From Haladaptatus pallidirubidus (lineage in GTDB: Archaea; Halobacteriota; Halobacteria; Halobacteriales; Haladaptataceae): 64,000 bases of DNA. Under the pieces are notes generated by a model that did not search any database, was not told where the DNA came from, and saw only the letters and a list, made by a program, of their open reading frames with translations. The position numbers and the translations under genes are program-made. The stretch covers positions 186,001-250,000 of the forward strand of contig NZ_CP085302.1 in the NCBI RefSeq assembly GCF_020700235.1, in the 5' to 3' direction. Positions 44,834 through 54,314 of the stretch are shown here, piece after piece. Numbering within the stretch: the first letter of the stretch is position 1; each line of letters opens with the position of its first letter.

Positions 44834-45199
44834 CGGATCGCTGTAAAAGGACGTCGAAGTGATCAGAATATTCGCACTGCACCCGTTGGTCGGTCCATAT
44901 GACGGAGTTTCTCAACTGAGATTTAGTCGGGATATTTCACGATGGCCGCTCTTCCTGATCTGGTAGAATTTCTTATTGTTACTTGTAGGAAACATACCGC
45001 CAGGAAATTCAACCGTTTTGTACTCTCTGTCCCCCGCAAATTCCCTAATTCATCTGCGGATTGCCACTACTGACCCGTTACGCATGGCTTCCTTCCAGGT
45101 AGCATTTGAAATACAATGGTTCGCTAATGGCGAACGATAGTAGATGCATCGAATTTCACCAGCCGTTGACACGGGTCAACCAACGAGATTGGACGGGAG
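44834..45199. other. Gene-free stretch between the two IclR genes
   Basis: Nothing coding or structured is seen between the two convergent regulator genes. Confidence 0.4.
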
Positions 45200-45967
45200 T
45201 TACTGATACGCGAGATTAACCTCGATGTCATCCGCAGCTGTGATGAGATACTCTGCGAGTTTCTGCTCACGTTGATCCCGTTTGAAACGGTGTGCAGCGC
45301 CCGCTATCGATAAGGCTCCTTGGATTTCTCCATCGGAAATTAGTGGAACTCCGACCGCGTGAATTCCTGCGATGTCTTCGCCTTGGTTTACCGCATACCC
45401 TCGCTCGCGGATGTTTTCAAGTTCCGTCCGTAACGTATTAAGATCGGTGATAGTATTCTCCGTTTTCGTTGGGAGTCCGTGCTGATCGATGATATTGTCA
45501 ATCTGTTCTGAAGGGAGGTTTGCCAGAATAGCCTTTCCACCTGAGTTATTGTGAAGATAGGTCCATGATCCAACAATGGATTCTTCACTAATCCCGGAGT
45601 CTCCCTTCTCCCCGTATAGGAACCAGCCGAGACCATTCTCTGGAATGATGAGCCAAACCATCTCGCCCGTTCTCTCCGCGAGTTCATGGATTTTCGACTT
45701 TGAAGCATGATAAATATCGTAGCTATCTCTGACGTACTCGCCGAAGTTTAGAAACTGGAGTCCGATGTGGTACGTGTCATTCCGTTTTACCACGTACCCG
45801 TGCTTGACCATCGTGTGGAGATGCTTGTGAATGGAACTTTTCGCCATATCTAGTTGCTTGGCGAGTTCAGTGACACCCGCACCGTCGGATTCCCTAAGCT
45901 GTTCAATTATAGCGAACAGCGTTTCGTCCGACTTGACCAAATTCGTTTCATTGGCGTTATTACCCAT
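45200..45967 (-). CDS. IclR-family regulator, aromatic-acid region (2)
   Basis: A 255-residue IclR protein. The DNA-binding helix is LAKQLDMAKSSIHKHLHTMV, and the effector domain shows YLHNNSGGKAILANLPSE and GYAVNQGEDIAGIHAVGVPLI. It is convergent with the other IclR gene. The ATG at 45967 gives a canonical start 20 residues before the first helix; a TATA-like TTTAAGTG lies upstream. The codon mix is more A/T-rich than the first regulator, so it may have a different history. Confidence 0.9.
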   Translation of the reverse strand: MGNNANETNLVKSDETLFAIIEQLRESDGAGVTELAKQLDMAKSSIHKHLHTMVKHGYVVKRNDTYHIGLQFLNFGEYVRDSYDIYHASKSKIHELAERTGEMVWLIIPENGLGWFLYGEKGDSGISEESIVGSWTYLHNNSGGKAILANLPSEQIDNIIDQHGLPTKTENTITDLNTLRTELENIRERGYAVNQGEDIAGIHAVGVPLISDGEIQGALSIAGAAHRFKRDQREQKLAEYLITAADDIEVNLAYQ

Positions 45968-46493
45968 CGCCCAATGAATGGAGCGTTTTACACTTAAACG
46001 TTGGTGGCATCCACCGATTTTCGCAACGGGGGTTTTTGACGAACTGCCGACATTCTCGTTTTTCGTTTTGGAATTCAAATACGTGTTACTCTTGGGAGAA
46101 TAATACAACGACCCACCTCATCTAGCGTTCGCTGACAGCGAATATTTGACGACTGTTGTCGAGGCACGCCCTGGAAATCAACTTGGCGATGGATTACAAA
46201 CATAGCTCTGTAACGCCGTGTGTATGTCTCTCAAACTACCGAAAACCGAAAATCACGCCTTGAACTGAACACCCTGAAAAGGACAAAATTCGGTGGAATG
46301 GTAACACAGGTGTTCGCTGTGAGAGAACACATCAATCGATTTGTGAACTGGCTTCCGAAATCGCCGTAGTCAAACGATATTCTAAGAGAAAACAACCGAG
46401 TCGAGAGTTGAGCTGTGAGAAAAAAGGCATCAGTTAAGCTTCGCCAAACGGTAGTTGCAGTAAGACGTAGCAGCGGAACGATCCCCGCAGGTA
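45968..46493. other. Gene-free stretch upstream of IclR 2
   Basis: No supported gene. The promoter of the IclR gene lies at the left; the right part contains short overlapping frames without motifs. Confidence 0.35.
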
Positions 46494-47393
46494 TCACACC
46501 CACAGGAGGGGGAGCTCGATGAGAGTGAATCGCAGAAGATCGAGAACCTGAATCACGCTACAATGTGTCGACCAGCAGTAGGTCGAAAAGAGGATCGCCG
46601 CGAATGGATACGTGAGAAACATTTGGACTCTGACTGTGCCGCGTCTCGACCCGACGAACCCTACACTAGCGGCGAACAGCGGGAGTACGCCAGCAACGGC
46701 CGTGATAGGCGGAAACAAGCCCGCGTTGACAAGCCCGACTACGAGCAATGAAGTCGAGAAGAAAAACGTAGCTGCAACCACATTCGCCGCATCGTTTCCG
46801 AGAAGAACGGGAACGGTGCGCTTTCCGATCGACTGATCGAATGTGTAATCGAGTCGGTCTGTGGATACCTTCACCCCCGAGAGAAGAACGACGAACATGA
46901 CCGAAACACCAAGAATTCTAGCGGGTAGCTGCCCCGTTTGGACGAAATAGCCACCGACGACGGCCAGTCCTATACCGATTGGGTAATCGACGGTGACCGT
47001 GACCGGGTGCATATCGAGGTACGGCGCGTGCAGTAGGGCCAGTATCCACAACGGAGCCGTCACCAGTACAGCGGCGAGACTCGCATACCACCACAAGGCG
47101 ACCATCGTTATTAGGAAACTAGCGCTCGTCATCCTTATCGCGACCTGATTTTCCCGAGGAGACAGGGTCGGTTGCTCTTCACCACGAACGTGGCCGTCGA
47201 CGTATCCGTCTTTCAGGTGGGCCGTATACAGTGCGAGTCCAACGGCCCACCCGTGAAGTATCCCCGGAATGAGAGCGAACTCCTGGGCGAGCAAGCCCCC
47301 GAATAGGGATGTCGCGACAGCGGGAATCAGGAACACCGGCTTGACCTGCGACAAAAGCCCCCGACCGCTCGTACGGATGCGTTCAGTGTACAT
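46494..47393 (-). CDS. UbiA-family prenyltransferase-like membrane protein
   Basis: A 299-residue protein with eight or nine helices. It has the two Asp-rich motifs of the UbiA superfamily in modified form: YTAHLKDGYVDGHVRGEE (first, D-x3-D) and STDRLDYTFDQSIGKRT then VPVLLG (second). The family transfers prenyl groups to aromatic acids such as 4-hydroxybenzoate or to lipids. It is divergent from the following CoA ligase. Quinone or archaeal-lipid synthesis, or prenylation of an aromatic, are all possible. Confidence 0.75.
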   Translation of the reverse strand: MYTERIRTSGRGLLSQVKPVFLIPAVATSLFGGLLAQEFALIPGILHGWAVGLALYTAHLKDGYVDGHVRGEEQPTLSPRENQVAIRMTSASFLITMVALWWYASLAAVLVTAPLWILALLHAPYLDMHPVTVTVDYPIGIGLAVVGGYFVQTGQLPARILGVSVMFVVLLSGVKVSTDRLDYTFDQSIGKRTVPVLLGNDAANVVAATFFFSTSLLVVGLVNAGLFPPITAVAGVLPLFAASVGFVGSRRGTVRVQMFLTYPFAAILFSTYCWSTHCSVIQVLDLLRFTLIELPLLWV

Positions 47394-47548
47394 GGGAATC
47401 GTTGCGCGGCGCTGCACAAAAATCTGATCGTGATTGTTCGAGAATCCAGGTAGCGAATGGGGAAGATAGAGTCACCGATTTGCCGATTGCTCGGGTTGTA
47501 TAAGAATGGCCCAGAATGGTGACGTTCGGTGGAAATAGACTGCCGTCA

Positions 47549-47564
47549 CCGAAACGACCGTAAC
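47549..47564. promoter_or_regulatory. CCGAAA-type motif at the second CoA ligase promoter
   Basis: CCGAAACGACCGTAAC lies 46-61 nt before the CoA ligase ATG and is followed at once by CATTAAG, a weak TATA. It shares the pattern CCGAAAnnACCGnA with the IclR autoregulatory site. Confidence 0.35.
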
Positions 47565-47609
47565 CATTAAGAGTAGAGATGGGCATGCTATAACATATCG
47601 TCTCATACC

Positions 47610-49151
47610 ATGAAATACCTAGAGGCGTTCGAACGAACTGTTCGGACGCACGCTAACGATACGGCCATCGTCACTGACGACGGCGAGGAGTTCACTTATG
47701 ACGAATTCGACCGGCGAAGCACCCAGCTGGCAAACGCTCTCGACGAGCGTATTCCCTCCGAGCAATGTGCGGTTCTTGCGGTCAACGGATTGCCCGCCGT
47801 AGAATCGATGATCGCCGGGCAGAAGCGCGGTGAAGCCACCGTACAACTACCCTTTAGGGGGAGTACTCTCGAACTGATTTCGATGGCGGAGACAGCAGAC
47901 GCGGCAGGCTTGGTCTTCGACGATGCCAACGCGGATATTGGACTCGAGATGCTTGAGCAGGGTGAATTCGAGGTAGCCATTCACGCCGGGAAGCGGAATA
48001 TCTCTCATGACGCTGTCGAATCGTACGAGGCGGTGCTCTCGGGAGTGGCCGAGGAGTTACGGGACGGGTTACCCGACGGTGACGAGTGTGCCGTCTTCTA
48101 CACGAGCGGGACAACGAGCGAACCAAAGGCGGTCTGCTTCGACCAAGAGCAGATGTGGCTCGGAGCAACCCAGGTCGTCATGGAACACGGCATCGACATG
48201 ACCGACATCGCAATCGTGACGACACCCTGGTACCACATGGTCACATCCGACGCGTGGCTCTACCCTCACCTCCTCGCGGGAGCGACGGTCGTTCTTCATT
48301 CGAGCTTCGAGCCAACGGAGGCACTCGAACTGATCGAGAAACACGATATCACGGGATTGCTCGCTGTCCCAACGCAATTAAACGGACTCAACGATGTCCA
48401 GGCCAAATTGGACTACGACGTCGATTCACTTTCGTATATTAGGACTGGTGGGTCGGTCGTCACCGAGGAGCTGATCGAGCGCACTGCTGCGCTACTTACC
48501 GAAAACGTCTACAACACGTACGGGATGACGGAAGGCGGGCCGAACTTGACATTTGCTCATCCGTCGGTTCAGGACGATCATCCAGGAACAATCGGCAAGG
48601 GGTCGTTCGTCTGGGAACTACGAGTGGTGGAGACGGCACCGTTGGATGAGCATCCGGATCCAACAGCAACTGTCAAGCCGGGTGAGTTGGGGGAAATCAT
48701 CGTACGAGGTTCCGGACGGTCAGAGGGATACATCGATAACAAACGCGCCGAACGGAGGTCGTATTTTGGCGACTGGCTCAGGACGCGCGACGTCGCCCGA
48801 ATCGACGAAGACGGGTTCCTCTACATCGTCGACCGCGTTGACAACATGGTCATCAGCGGTGGGGAGAACATCTACCCGACCGAAGTCGAACGAGCGTTGG
48901 GCTCTCACGACGACGTCCGGGAGGTTTGCGTTGTCGGACTAGACGACGACCACTGGGGACAGATCGTTACCGCCGTGGTTGTCACCAACGTCCCCGTCAA
49001 TGAAGACGAACTTGACGCGTTCTGCAAGAATCACGAGTCGCTGGCCGACTTCAAGCGTCCGCGTCAGTACGCTATCATCACTGAGACGCTGCCGCGATCC
49101 GATACCGGAACGATACAGCGAGAGCGCGTCATCGAGCAACACTTCGGCTGA
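47610..49151 (+). CDS. AMP-forming aryl/acyl-CoA ligase, divergent motif I
   Basis: A 513-residue adenylate-forming ligase. The ATP loop reads YTSGTTSEPKAV (Tyr164 region), with Ser and Ala where the family usually has Gly. Also visible are TYGMTEGGP, the WLRTRDVARI strand, the hinge IVDRVDNMVISGGENIYPTE, and the C-terminal RSDTGTIQRE, where the usual catalytic Lys (GKxxR) is replaced by Thr-Ile. The Lys loss suggests altered activity or only a thioesterification half-reaction. It stands alone between the UbiA-like and SLC13 genes. Confidence 0.88.
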   Translation: MKYLEAFERTVRTHANDTAIVTDDGEEFTYDEFDRRSTQLANALDERIPSEQCAVLAVNGLPAVESMIAGQKRGEATVQLPFRGSTLELISMAETADAAGLVFDDANADIGLEMLEQGEFEVAIHAGKRNISHDAVESYEAVLSGVAEELRDGLPDGDECAVFYTSGTTSEPKAVCFDQEQMWLGATQVVMEHGIDMTDIAIVTTPWYHMVTSDAWLYPHLLAGATVVLHSSFEPTEALELIEKHDITGLLAVPTQLNGLNDVQAKLDYDVDSLSYIRTGGSVVTEELIERTAALLTENVYNTYGMTEGGPNLTFAHPSVQDDHPGTIGKGSFVWELRVVETAPLDEHPDPTATVKPGELGEIIVRGSGRSEGYIDNKRAERRSYFGDWLRTRDVARIDEDGFLYIVDRVDNMVISGGENIYPTEVERALGSHDDVREVCVVGLDDDHWGQIVTAVVVTNVPVNEDELDAFCKNHESLADFKRPRQYAIITETLPRSDTGTIQRERVIEQHFG

Positions 49152-49167
49152 CTGCACGCTATCGGCT

Positions 49168-50580
49168 TCAGAAGACGAGCGCAAACGCGACAGCTTGAAT
49201 CGGGAGAAGGATGCCGAACGTGAGGAGCGATCCCAGCGCCGCCATCCGGATCACTTCTCCAGAGTCCGCCATATCGAGTCCGAGGATGGCGATGAGAACC
49301 GCCGATTGGTACGGGAAGAAGTAGCTGTTCAAGACGACGGCTTCGACCATCACGACCGGGAGGAGGGGAATGCCAGCGCCGGAAGTGAACGCCGTCAGTA
49401 TCGGAGTCAGCACGCTCGCCGCCGCGAGCCCTTCCATCATGAAGACGAGGACGACCGATGCGATCGAGACGACCGTCAGCACGACGACGAGCGACGCGTC
49501 GCCTGAGAGATTCGATAGAATGGCCTTGGCCGCGAGGTCGGTGAACGCCGTTCGTTGCAACCCTTCGGCGATGGCGAAGATAGCCCCGAGAAAGAAAATG
49601 ATGGAGAAGTCGGCCTCTGCTAGCGTCTCGGATTCGACGACGCCGATTTTGGGGGCAAACGTCAGGAGTGCGACGAGGAGTGCGCCGTACAGCGGGTGGA
49701 GGCCGTGGAAGGAGTCGGTTGCCCAGACGGCGACGCCCAGAAGGAGAAATCCCAGCATCCGTCTCTCGTCGGACGTCATCTCAAACGCGTCTTCGGACTC
49801 GGCAGGTCGAGCGATCGAGCGCGAGTTCCGCGGTCGATACAAGAAATAAGCGATGGCGATAATCGCAACGGTACGACCGACGCCCATTATCGGCCCCATC
49901 CACAGCAGCCATTCGGTCCAGCTAATGGAGACGCCCACGTTCGCCTCGACTATACCGGTGATGATGATGTTAGCGAGCGATCCCGTGAGGACGCCCGACG
50001 ATCCGTAGAAGGTGGCGAAAAGCGGTCCCAAGAAGATGCCCACTTTCGCCCGACGTTCCTCGAACAGTTCACCGATGGAGATGAGGACGGGGCCGAGGAT
50101 GAGCACGCGCACAACCGACGATGGAATCAGGACGGTGAGTAGTAAACTGGCGAACGACAGTGTAACGAGCAGATATCGATACGCGGCGACATTCTTGTCG
50201 AATCGGGCCGCCGGCATCCGCCTTAGCACCCACCGTTCGATGAGGTCCGCTAATCCGCTCGTTCGCGTCGCTTCCCCGATGAGGATGCCGAGTACGATAA
50301 GCCAAGTGGCGGGTGACCGGAAGCCGACAAGGGCAACCTCCGTCGAGAACGTAACGCCGATGAGACCGATACAGACGAGCCCAGTGAACCAGGGCTTGAC
50401 GGGAGATCCGATCCAGAGGCTGACGCAGAGGACGGTGATGGCGACCATCCCCGCCGTGTCGCCGGAAACTGGCGCGTAGAGAAGGACGGCAACGGACACA
50501 CCGAGTCCTACCGGAAGTGAGACCCACGACCGGTCGATGTCCGGTATCGAGAGTGCGGAGAGAGTGGACGAGTGATCCAT
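49168..50580 (-). CDS. SLC13/DASS-family anion transporter
   Basis: A 470-residue membrane protein with about 12 helices, related to Na+-coupled di/tricarboxylate and sulfate carriers. Hairpin-like segments include LLLTVLIPSSVVRVLILGPVLI and a second repeat LAAASVLTPILTAFTSGAGI. The canonical SNT signatures are modified (PSSVVR; GLAAASVLTP). Convergent with the CoA ligase (17 nt between stops). Probable uptake of an aromatic or C4 acid; substrate inferred from context only. Confidence 0.8.
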   Translation of the reverse strand: MDHSSTLSALSIPDIDRSWVSLPVGLGVSVAVLLYAPVSGDTAGMVAITVLCVSLWIGSPVKPWFTGLVCIGLIGVTFSTEVALVGFRSPATWLIVLGILIGEATRTSGLADLIERWVLRRMPAARFDKNVAAYRYLLVTLSFASLLLTVLIPSSVVRVLILGPVLISIGELFEERRAKVGIFLGPLFATFYGSSGVLTGSLANIIITGIVEANVGVSISWTEWLLWMGPIMGVGRTVAIIAIAYFLYRPRNSRSIARPAESEDAFEMTSDERRMLGFLLLGVAVWATDSFHGLHPLYGALLVALLTFAPKIGVVESETLAEADFSIIFFLGAIFAIAEGLQRTAFTDLAAKAILSNLSGDASLVVVLTVVSIASVVLVFMMEGLAAASVLTPILTAFTSGAGIPLLPVVMVEAVVLNSYFFPYQSAVLIAILGLDMADSGEVIRMAALGSLLTFGILLPIQAVAFALVF

Positions 50581-50732
50581 GGTGGAAACCGATTACGTAT
50601 CATCTCGCACCCAATCACAATTATCTTTCTGAAAGTAGCGACCCATGTGATCGGAACCCGTCGAAAAAAGTTCTAGTCGGAGTGCTCCTACACCTGATGG
50701 ATATGATAACTGAGATCCAATCCGGATTGTAG

Positions 50733-50828
50733 GACGTGACCGTTCGACAGAGTGGCAACTCCCGCTACCGCGTGTTCCTGTTCGACGGTGCGCGACCGAC
50801 GTTCGTCGAATTCAACGGCAAGCCGTAG
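50733..50828 (+). other. Short open frame, possible gene remnant
   Basis: Thirty-one codons (VTVRQSGNSRYRVFLFDGAR...) lie between a stop and TAG, with a GTG at 50736. The composition is protein-like and ends in VEFNGKP, but no family is recognised. Likely the stranded 3' end of a lost gene. Confidence 0.2.
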
Positions 50829-50851
50829 TGAACTGGTTGGGTGACACACTA

Positions 50852-51601
50852 TCAGTCGCCGCTAATTGGATTCGAGGCGTCACGGTTCCCGCTCTCGCCG
50901 AGATACGCCTCGATAACGCGGTCATTGTTCTGGATCTTGTCCGGGGTATCCTCCGCGATGAGCCGACCGTTGTCCAGCACGAAGATACGTTCACTAACGG
51001 TCATCAATGCGCGCATGACATGGTCGATGAGGAAGATGGTCTTTCCTCGCGCTTTGATATCGTAGATGAGGTCGATAATCTCCTCGGTCTCGTCCGAATC
51101 GAGTCCCCCCGCGACCTCGTCGAATAGGAGCACGTCGGGATCTGTGGCGAGGACGCGAGCGATCTCGAGGCGTTTGAGTGCACCGACGCTGAGGGTGTCG
51201 GGTGGATCATGGGCTGCGTCCGCAAGTCTGACAAACTCTAGCGCCTTGTAGGCGCGCTCCTCTGGATCGTCGGGGTCGCGACCGCCGAACTGCGCCCCGA
51301 CGGTGGCGTTCTCGAGCAGCGTTAGATTCTCGAACGGTCGAACGATCTGGTGAGTCTTGACCAGACCCCGGTGACAGATTCGGTGGGGCGACATTCCGGT
51401 GATGTCGTCGCCGTTGAAGACGACTCGACCCTCCGTCGGTTCGTGGATGCCAGTGAGTAGCCGAAAGAGCGTTGTCTTCCCGGCCCCGTTCGGGCCGATG
51501 AGTCCGACGGACTCGCCGCGTTCGACGGAGAATGTCACGTCGTCCACGGCGACGACGCCACCGAATCGTTTCGTGAGTCCCTGTCCTTCAAGTAGCGCCA
51601 T
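50852..51601 (-). CDS. livG: ABC transporter ATPase LivG, importer 2
   Basis: A 249-residue ATPase: Walker A GPNGAGKTT, Q-loop VKTHQIVRPF, signature LSVGALKRLE (departing from LSxGxQR), Walker B VLLFDEVAGGLD (Val for the usual Pro after DE), His switch LIDHVM. Divergent from the acyl-CoA synthetase operon and about 4.2 kb from the permease genes it should serve (57154-59066). Its lone position on the other strand suggests rearrangement of an ancestral operon. Confidence 0.88.
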   Translation of the reverse strand: MALLEGQGLTKRFGGVVAVDDVTFSVERGESVGLIGPNGAGKTTLFRLLTGIHEPTEGRVVFNGDDITGMSPHRICHRGLVKTHQIVRPFENLTLLENATVGAQFGGRDPDDPEERAYKALEFVRLADAAHDPPDTLSVGALKRLEIARVLATDPDVLLFDEVAGGLDSDETEEIIDLIYDIKARGKTIFLIDHVMRALMTVSERIFVLDNGRLIAEDTPDKIQNNDRVIEAYLGESGNRDASNPISGD

Positions 51602-51680
51602 TCTGTGGGCGATTGGCGACCCATTCGCATAAACTTACTCCCGAATCGGGGCAGACGAGAACGATCAGTTCAGGTCGCAG

Positions 51681-53120
51681 ATGGAAACGTTACGTCTGAG
51701 AATCGGGGAAAACGATATGGTGGTCATCCGAATAGAGGTAGCTGTGAATCTCCAGAGACTGTTCAACCCCGACAGTATTGCGGTCATCGGGGCCTCACAG
51801 ACCGAGGGAAAGATCGGCTACGAGGCGATGGCGAACGTGACTGCGTTCAGTGGTTCCATCTACCCCGTCAATCCGTCTTCGTCGGGAATGGTATTTGGCG
51901 AATCGTTCGTCGCCTCCGTCACGGAAGTCGATGATACCATCGACCTCGCCTTGCTGTGCGTTCCCGGGCCTGTTGTTCCGGACGTACTCGAAGAGTGTGG
52001 CGAAGCCAACGTCGGAGGTGCCGTCATCTACGCCGGCGGCTTCGCCGAGGCCGGCGAGGAGGGTGAACGCCTCCAGGAACGCGTCGTCGAGATCGCAACT
52101 GAGCACGATATATCGCTTCTCGGGCCGAATACGAGCGGATTCGTCGTCCCGAGCGAGGAACTGTTTGCCTCGTTCGCGAGTGGCGTCGAGCGGATACGAG
52201 CAGGGAATGTCGCGGTCGTCGCTCAAAGTGGCGGCGTCGCTCACGTTCTCGCCTTCCAGGCTCGTCGCGAGAACTACGGGTTGTCGGCGATGGTCGGGCT
52301 CGGAAATCGTGCCAACGTCGATTTTCGGGAGGTCGTCTCGTACTTCGATGCGGATGAGCGAACTGACGCGATACTTCTGCACGTCGAGGGCACAGATGAC
52401 GGTCGTGGATTACTCGAAACGTGTCGTGACGCCGAGACGCCGGTGGTCTCCTACAAGGTGGGAAAGACCGATGTCGGCGACTTCGCCGAGTCACACACCG
52501 GAGCGCTTACGGGGGAGCACGAACTGTACATGGCGGGATTCGAGCAGTATGGCGTCCTGACGGTCGAATCGACGAGCGAACTAATCGATGCGGGCGTCGC
52601 ACTCGGACGTTCGCCCACCCCTTCCGGACTGAACGTCGGCGTCGTGACGGCACAAGCCGGCCCCGGAATCATCATTGCCGACCGCATTCAGCGGGCTGGC
52701 GGTAACCTCCCAGAACTGACGGCGGCGACCCAAGAGCGTCTTGAAGAACTCCTCCCCGGAATCACGTACTCCGGAAATCCCGTCGACACCGGGCGGCCCA
52801 TGCCGGAGTTTGGCGAGGTCGTGTCCGCCGTCGCGGAGGACGAACAGGTCGATATCGTCCTCGTATATGAACTATTCGAGGAGGCGTTGGGCTTCCCGCT
52901 CAACAAACTCGACGGCTTAGCCGAAGGTGTCGACAAACCGGTTCTGTTCGCCACGGACGGCATGGAGGAAGATATGACAGACGACCTCGCATCGCTCCGT
53001 GCGGCAAACATCCCTGTGTTTACCTCGCCCGAGCGCGGCGCGGAAGCTGCTGCCCTGCTCGCTGAGTACGCCGTACTCTCCGATGCCGCCGATCGAACGG
53101 AGGTGAACGCGAATGTCTGA
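51681..53120 (+). CDS. ADP-forming acyl-CoA synthetase, alpha subunit
   Basis: A 479-residue subunit of an NDP-forming acyl-CoA synthetase (ACD; acid + ATP + CoA = acyl-CoA + ADP + Pi). Residues near 25-155 are the CoA-binding domain (LFNPDSIAVIGASQTEGKIG) and the following part the succinyl-CoA-ligase-like domain, with the phosphate-accepting His in ESHTGALTG. The Asn-Pro-Val-Asp motif (SGNPVDTG) is present. An internal ATG at 51717 may be the real start. It overlaps the beta subunit by 8 nt. Confidence 0.9.
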   Translation: METLRLRIGENDMVVIRIEVAVNLQRLFNPDSIAVIGASQTEGKIGYEAMANVTAFSGSIYPVNPSSSGMVFGESFVASVTEVDDTIDLALLCVPGPVVPDVLEECGEANVGGAVIYAGGFAEAGEEGERLQERVVEIATEHDISLLGPNTSGFVVPSEELFASFASGVERIRAGNVAVVAQSGGVAHVLAFQARRENYGLSAMVGLGNRANVDFREVVSYFDADERTDAILLHVEGTDDGRGLLETCRDAETPVVSYKVGKTDVGDFAESHTGALTGEHELYMAGFEQYGVLTVESTSELIDAGVALGRSPTPSGLNVGVVTAQAGPGIIIADRIQRAGGNLPELTAATQERLEELLPGITYSGNPVDTGRPMPEFGEVVSAVAEDEQVDIVLVYELFEEALGFPLNKLDGLAEGVDKPVLFATDGMEEDMTDDLASLRAANIPVFTSPERGAEAAALLAEYAVLSDAADRTEVNANV

Positions 53121-53811
53121 TCCCATCGCAACGGCGCGGGCGGACGGGCGGACGATCCTGACCGAGGCGGAAAGCAAGTCGCTGCTCGCGAACGCTGACG
53201 TAATGACTCCTGCGTTCCGCATCGCGGAAGACGCAGAGGCGGCCGTCGAGTCTGCCGAAGCCATCGGCTATCCCGTCGTCGTAAAAGTCTCCGCTCCGTC
53301 GATCGTCCACAAGAGTGAGTGGGCCGACAGCGTCGGCGTAGCGCTCGGACTGGAGACCGGAGACGCAGTCCACGAGGCCGCTCAAACGATCCTCGATGCT
53401 GCGACAGCGGCGGAAATCGAGGCGAATGTCCTCGTCGAAGCGGCGCACGATACGGATTCAAGTACCGAGGTCATCGTCGGCGCCCTGCGAGATCCGTCGT
53501 TTGGTCCCGTCGTGCTGGTAGGGCTCGGTGGCGTCTTTACGGAAGTGTTTGCGGATACCAGTCACCGTCTCGCGCCGATCGACCGAGCGGAAGCTCGGTC
53601 GGCGATCGAAGAACTACAGGCAATACGCATCCTCGACGGCTACCGTGGAAGGCCGCCAGCCGATGTATCGGCACTCGCGGATGTCATCAAGCGCGTCGGG
53701 GATCTTGTTGTTGACTACAAAGCGATCGCGGAGGTGGACGTCAATCCTGTGCTGGCGACCGACACCGGCGCCGTAGCATTGGACGCCGCCGTCGTTCTTC
53801 AGGAGGAATGA
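53113..53811 (+). CDS. ADP-forming acyl-CoA synthetase, beta subunit (ATP-grasp)
   Basis: A 232-residue ATP-grasp_5 subunit. Visible are YPVVVKVSAPSIVHKSEW (ATP-binding Lys and His), the FGPVVLVGLGGVFTEVF strand-loop, and EVDVNPVLA with metal ligands Glu and Asn. Together with the alpha subunit it completes an ACD enzyme split into two genes, as in many archaea. Overlaps of 8 and 4 nt with its neighbours show translational coupling. Confidence 0.92.
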   Translation: MSDPIATARADGRTILTEAESKSLLANADVMTPAFRIAEDAEAAVESAEAIGYPVVVKVSAPSIVHKSEWADSVGVALGLETGDAVHEAAQTILDAATAAEIEANVLVEAAHDTDSSTEVIVGALRDPSFGPVVLVGLGGVFTEVFADTSHRLAPIDRAEARSAIEELQAIRILDGYRGRPPADVSALADVIKRVGDLVVDYKAIAEVDVNPVLATDTGAVALDAAVVLQEE

Positions 53812-54215
53812 CCATGTACGAGCGAACTTGGACAGTGCGATTTTCGGACACCGATCCCTTCGGTATTGCCCACTACCCCCGCATCGTTGACGCCATCCAC
53901 GAGACGTCCGATATGTTCATGGAAGCGATAGGCTGGCCGTTCTGGGAGATATCTCAGGAGTACGGATTCGGCCTCCCGCTCGTAGAGATGAACTTCGAGT
54001 TCGAGAACCCTGTCGAAGCCGGCGATGACGTCACCATCGAACTGACGCCAACGCTCGGGAACCGGAGCGTGAAGTTCGAGTACGTCGCACGCTGCGGCGG
54101 CAAAGTGGCGTTCTCCGGGTACGAACAGCGCGTCTGCGCTCGCACCGGCGGTGAGGGCGCGATCGAACTCCCCGAGGATCTCCGTGAAGCGATGGATGCG
54201 TACACCGACGACTGA
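53808..54215 (+). CDS. 4HBT-type (hot-dog) acyl-CoA thioesterase
   Basis: A 135-residue hot-dog-fold protein. It opens TWTVRFSDTDPFGIAHYPRI, the 4-hydroxybenzoyl-CoA thioesterase/YbgC signature with the catalytic Asp (FSDTDPFGIAHY), followed by the helix and the LPLVEMNFEFENPVEAGD strand. The product would be a free acid from a CoA thioester, for example gentisate from gentisyl-CoA as proposed for the haloarchaeal 4-hydroxybenzoate route. It overlaps the ACD beta gene by 4 nt. A second ATG two codons in is also possible. Confidence 0.92.
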   Translation: MTMYERTWTVRFSDTDPFGIAHYPRIVDAIHETSDMFMEAIGWPFWEISQEYGFGLPLVEMNFEFENPVEAGDDVTIELTPTLGNRSVKFEYVARCGGKVAFSGYEQRVCARTGGEGAIELPEDLREAMDAYTDD

Positions 54216-54314
54216 CCGCCGCTTCGACCACTCGGGTTCTCCCCACGTCGGACGGCCGATACAATCACAGCCGCGGACGATGCGCTTTTAGTACTTCCAC
54301 CGTAATGGAATCAC

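Noticed and set aside
46231..46503. 90-codon minus frame upstream of IclR 2
   Set aside because: No motif, a poor start and mixed composition; it does not resemble a protein I can place.
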